DNA from: Pempheris klunzingeri
Taxonomy: Eukaryota; Chordata; Actinopteri; Acropomatiformes; Pempheridae
Assembly (NCBI RefSeq): GCF_042242105.1
Contig: NC_092027.1
Location: 17,033,221-17,097,220 of the forward strand
Reading direction: 5' to 3'
DNA: 64,000 bases
The notes under the pieces were generated by a model. The model was given only the letters and a program-made list of their open reading frames with translations, searched no databases and was not told where the DNA came from. Shown one piece after another: positions 61,461 through 64,000 of the stretch. How positions within the stretch are numbered: the stretch's first letter is position 1; every line of letters starts with the position of its first letter. The position numbers were made by a program, and so were the translations under genes.

Positions 61461-63788
61461 TAGATGTCCAGTGAACCTGTATGTGGGTTTAATGACCTTC
61501 ATGTTGGTAACATCCCCTATTAGTAATTGATTTGTAGCACAGAAGACATTGGTAAAACTTAAGGCAGTGACATGCAGGTACAATCAGACACACAAATGAA
61601 ATGTAATTTGGTCTAAATGAAAGTATCCTCTTTGTATAATGTAATGTGACAACAGGACTTTCAGGACTATCTGGTGGTGAGATCACAAAATATGGGAAAG
61701 TCCCAGGTTTGTCCCCAAGTAAGATACTTCTTGTCGAAGGAAGATACAGATGCAGTTTTTGTGATTAAATTGCATAGTTTGTACTGACTGATAGGCTGTA
61801 TTTCATCAACGTTTCTTTGAAATCGTGGTATAACCCTGCTACATGGCAAATTAATTGTATACTAGATTGATTTATTAATCAATTACAATCTAAAGAAATG
61901 TATTTCAGAAAATACAATTTGAAATACCAAAATCACAAATTATCTTTCAATATGATCTTTAATTTAGTCTATAAACCAGGCCTCCAGCATTTAATTTTTC
62001 CCATAGACGCAGGAAAACTGGCTACTTTAAGAGGAAATTCATTGAAGCATTTAGAATAGAGACATATTAACATTAAATACTGCTTCAATTCCCGTCTGCT
62101 TTAATTTAATTCATTTAAAACAAGCCTCAGATACATAATGGAAAGCCTGTTTTTAATCGTGAAAACTTTTCCTCACTTCATGTCTGCCATCCTCCATCAC
62201 GGAAACTCATTGATAGTGATGATGACAATGATGATGATGGGGATGATGCTGCAGGGAAGAACCTCAAAGTGTCACCCTCCATCTCATACCAAGTCCAGCA
62301 TGCCGCTGCACCACCACAGACGGCTCGCGCCTGCCCACGTTGTCTGCACAAGAATACTTGTTTATTTGCCTTCCATTTCGGAGGGAAAATAATCCTTTTT
62401 TTACATTCGGACACAGCGAGAGTAAACAAGTAGTTCCTCCAGCGCTGCGCCACACCCTCTCAGCACAATCCACAGCTCTCAGAAGTGTTTTTTTTACACT
62501 GATGGGTGCCGACCAAGCAACTTATTTGTTTCAGATATTTTCCCATGGCAAACAGGGCGAACACAAAGGCTTCGTGGTGGCCTGGGGAAACCACAGGGTA
62601 GGCGTACATGAGCCTCCATGCTCACCCTCTTTTGAAAATGAAATTTACGGCACCTCATAAAAAACTCTATTCACGCTTATAAGCACTAAATATAACCCAG
62701 TATAAAGCAGCAGGGTTTGACTCAGTCCTTGTAAACTTGACCTGATGGAGCGTTGTGTCCGGCTGCAGGCAGGCCAGCCGTCGGGTCGACCCGGCTGCCC
62801 GGCCCTAACACGAGTTTATCCCAGAGCAAAGCTGAAATAGGCTGAACTCTGAGGTAGCTCTGGTTGCTGACCTTCTTGCTCTGACTCAGGGAAACACAAG
62901 GCCTTTGTTTTGGTCGTTTGTTGACTCGGGGGCAGGAAACTCCCTCTCCACAGACCTTTCACAGCCATCACACTGGAGTTTCTACAATACTGCCTTTATG
63001 TGTGGCAGCGTGATGCTGGTTGACACCCAGCAACCCCTTAGGAACAAATAATATTCACGATTTATGATTGGGTTTTGGCTTACGCCTGTGATTATGATGG
63101 CGTGTGATTTACTGATCGAAGCCCAGTCTAAAAAGTAAATAGATGTAGCGATGGCTGTTATGTAAGGCTGCATCCAGATTTGGGACCTCACTCATTGTGT
63201 GTGTTAGCCACTGCGAGACCCACGGCTGGCACAGAGGGCTCCAGCAGCACCCCTCTGGGTCCCTGTGGTCTGCGCCTCAGCACATAACAGCCACTTAGGC
63301 CGGCATTTTCCCAGGCTGAGACAACACACCACGGTGGCAGCGCGAGCCACAGAGAGGCCTGATTAAAGAGTAGGGACAATGGAGGGAGAGAGACCGTGGT
63401 GGCATTTTCCATCTCCGCCGCTGTCTCCTGGGGGGACCAAGTATGTGCCGTGAAACGTTTGAATTATCCCAGAATCTCTGGAATTCAGACAGAGGCACCG
63501 CGGAGAGGACCCTCGACCGGGGATCAAAGAGCTTTGAGAGGAGTGCGGTGGACTGGTGGTGAAGTCAAGTACATAGGGGAGTAAGAGTGTGTGTGTATGT
63601 GTGTATGAATACATGCGTGTGTGTGCGTGCTTGTGTGTTTCAGAAAACTGACTTGAAACAGATAAAGAATATTTTTGAATTTGAATCATATTTTCCTTTA
63701 TGGCTACATGTCTAAAGATGTTTTCAGAAAAGGCCATGTTTGACTTCTGAGGAGGCAGTGATCATTGCGCAATGAACTGCAGGCATGT

Positions 63789-63840
<52 letters not shown>

Positions 63841-64000
63841 TGTGCGCGTGTGTGTTGCTGTCCTTTTATCCCTCATGGGATCAGATAATGCAATCATAGC
63901 CAATCATTGGGAGTCTAATACTGCGGGCGCCCCTCTTTAGTTTGGAGACGCCGCTCTCCTCTGTGGTGGCAGAGGAAGAGGAAGAGAAAAGCGAGAGGGG
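61461..64000. other. intergenic DNA upstream of zbtb8b
   Basis: No gene supported. It includes a trinucleotide ATG/GATGAT run (62,215-62,250), GC-richer patches at about 62,750-62,830 and 63,200-63,540, and a TG microsatellite. The last 100 bases (GGGCGCCCC, CCAATCATTGG) look promoter-like but are cut off by the window edge. Confidence 0.45.
63787..63855. repeat. TG microsatellite
   Basis: Long TG run passing into GCGCGTGTGCGCG. Confidence 0.9.

Noticed and set aside
63880..64000. Possible promoter and first exon of another gene at the right edge
   Set aside because: CCAATCATTGG and GC-rich motifs are suggestive, but the window ends before any exon can be recognised.

Overview
The window reads as nuclear DNA of a teleost fish, probably a percomorph. 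It holds multi-exon genes with GT-AG introns of about 90 bp to 5.5 kb, encoding vertebrate orthologues. It also holds many CA/TG microsatellites and several short TTAA-ended transposon-like repeats of types common in fish. No bacterial, viral or CRISPR content was seen. All gene models were assembled by eye from open frames, splice sites and remembered family sequences. No search was run.

Layout. Positions 1-21,600 are non-coding as far as I can tell: upstream sequence or 5' introns of dlgap3, with MITE-like repeats and purine-rich tracts. Positions 21,601-36,435 (+) hold a near-complete gene for a postsynaptic SAPAP/GKAP scaffold, best matched to DLGAP3, ending in the PDZ ligand QTRL. Positions 36,436-46,180 are its 3' region and AT-rich intergenic DNA, with two small unexplained coding-like patches near 42.3 kb and 44.2-44.9 kb. 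Positions 46,607-57,057 form an alpha-L-fucosidase (FUCA1-type) cluster: two intact minus-strand genes of 448 and 456 codons flank a broken plus-strand fucosidase fragment (52,674-53,114). They also flank an intronless, GC-rich plus-strand ORF (51,295-51,984) that encodes only the DNA-binding half of a Tc1-type transposase. Positions 58,046-61,380 (-) hold a complete zbtb8b-like BTB/zinc-finger gene, with a non-coding first exon and a CCAAT/CRE-like upstream region. Positions 61,460-64,000 show no gene.

The genes do not form a pathway. DLGAP3, ZBTB8B and FUCA1 all lie on human chromosome arm 1p, so the block looks like rearranged conserved synteny, and this supports DLGAP3 over its paralogues. 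The most unusual items are the Tc1-derived DNA-binding-only ORF, the fucosidase cluster with an inverted pseudogene and an intron present in only one paralogue, CLEAR-like E-boxes upstream of only one fucosidase, and loss of the usual SAPAP start codon (GTG in place of ATG) in dlgap3.
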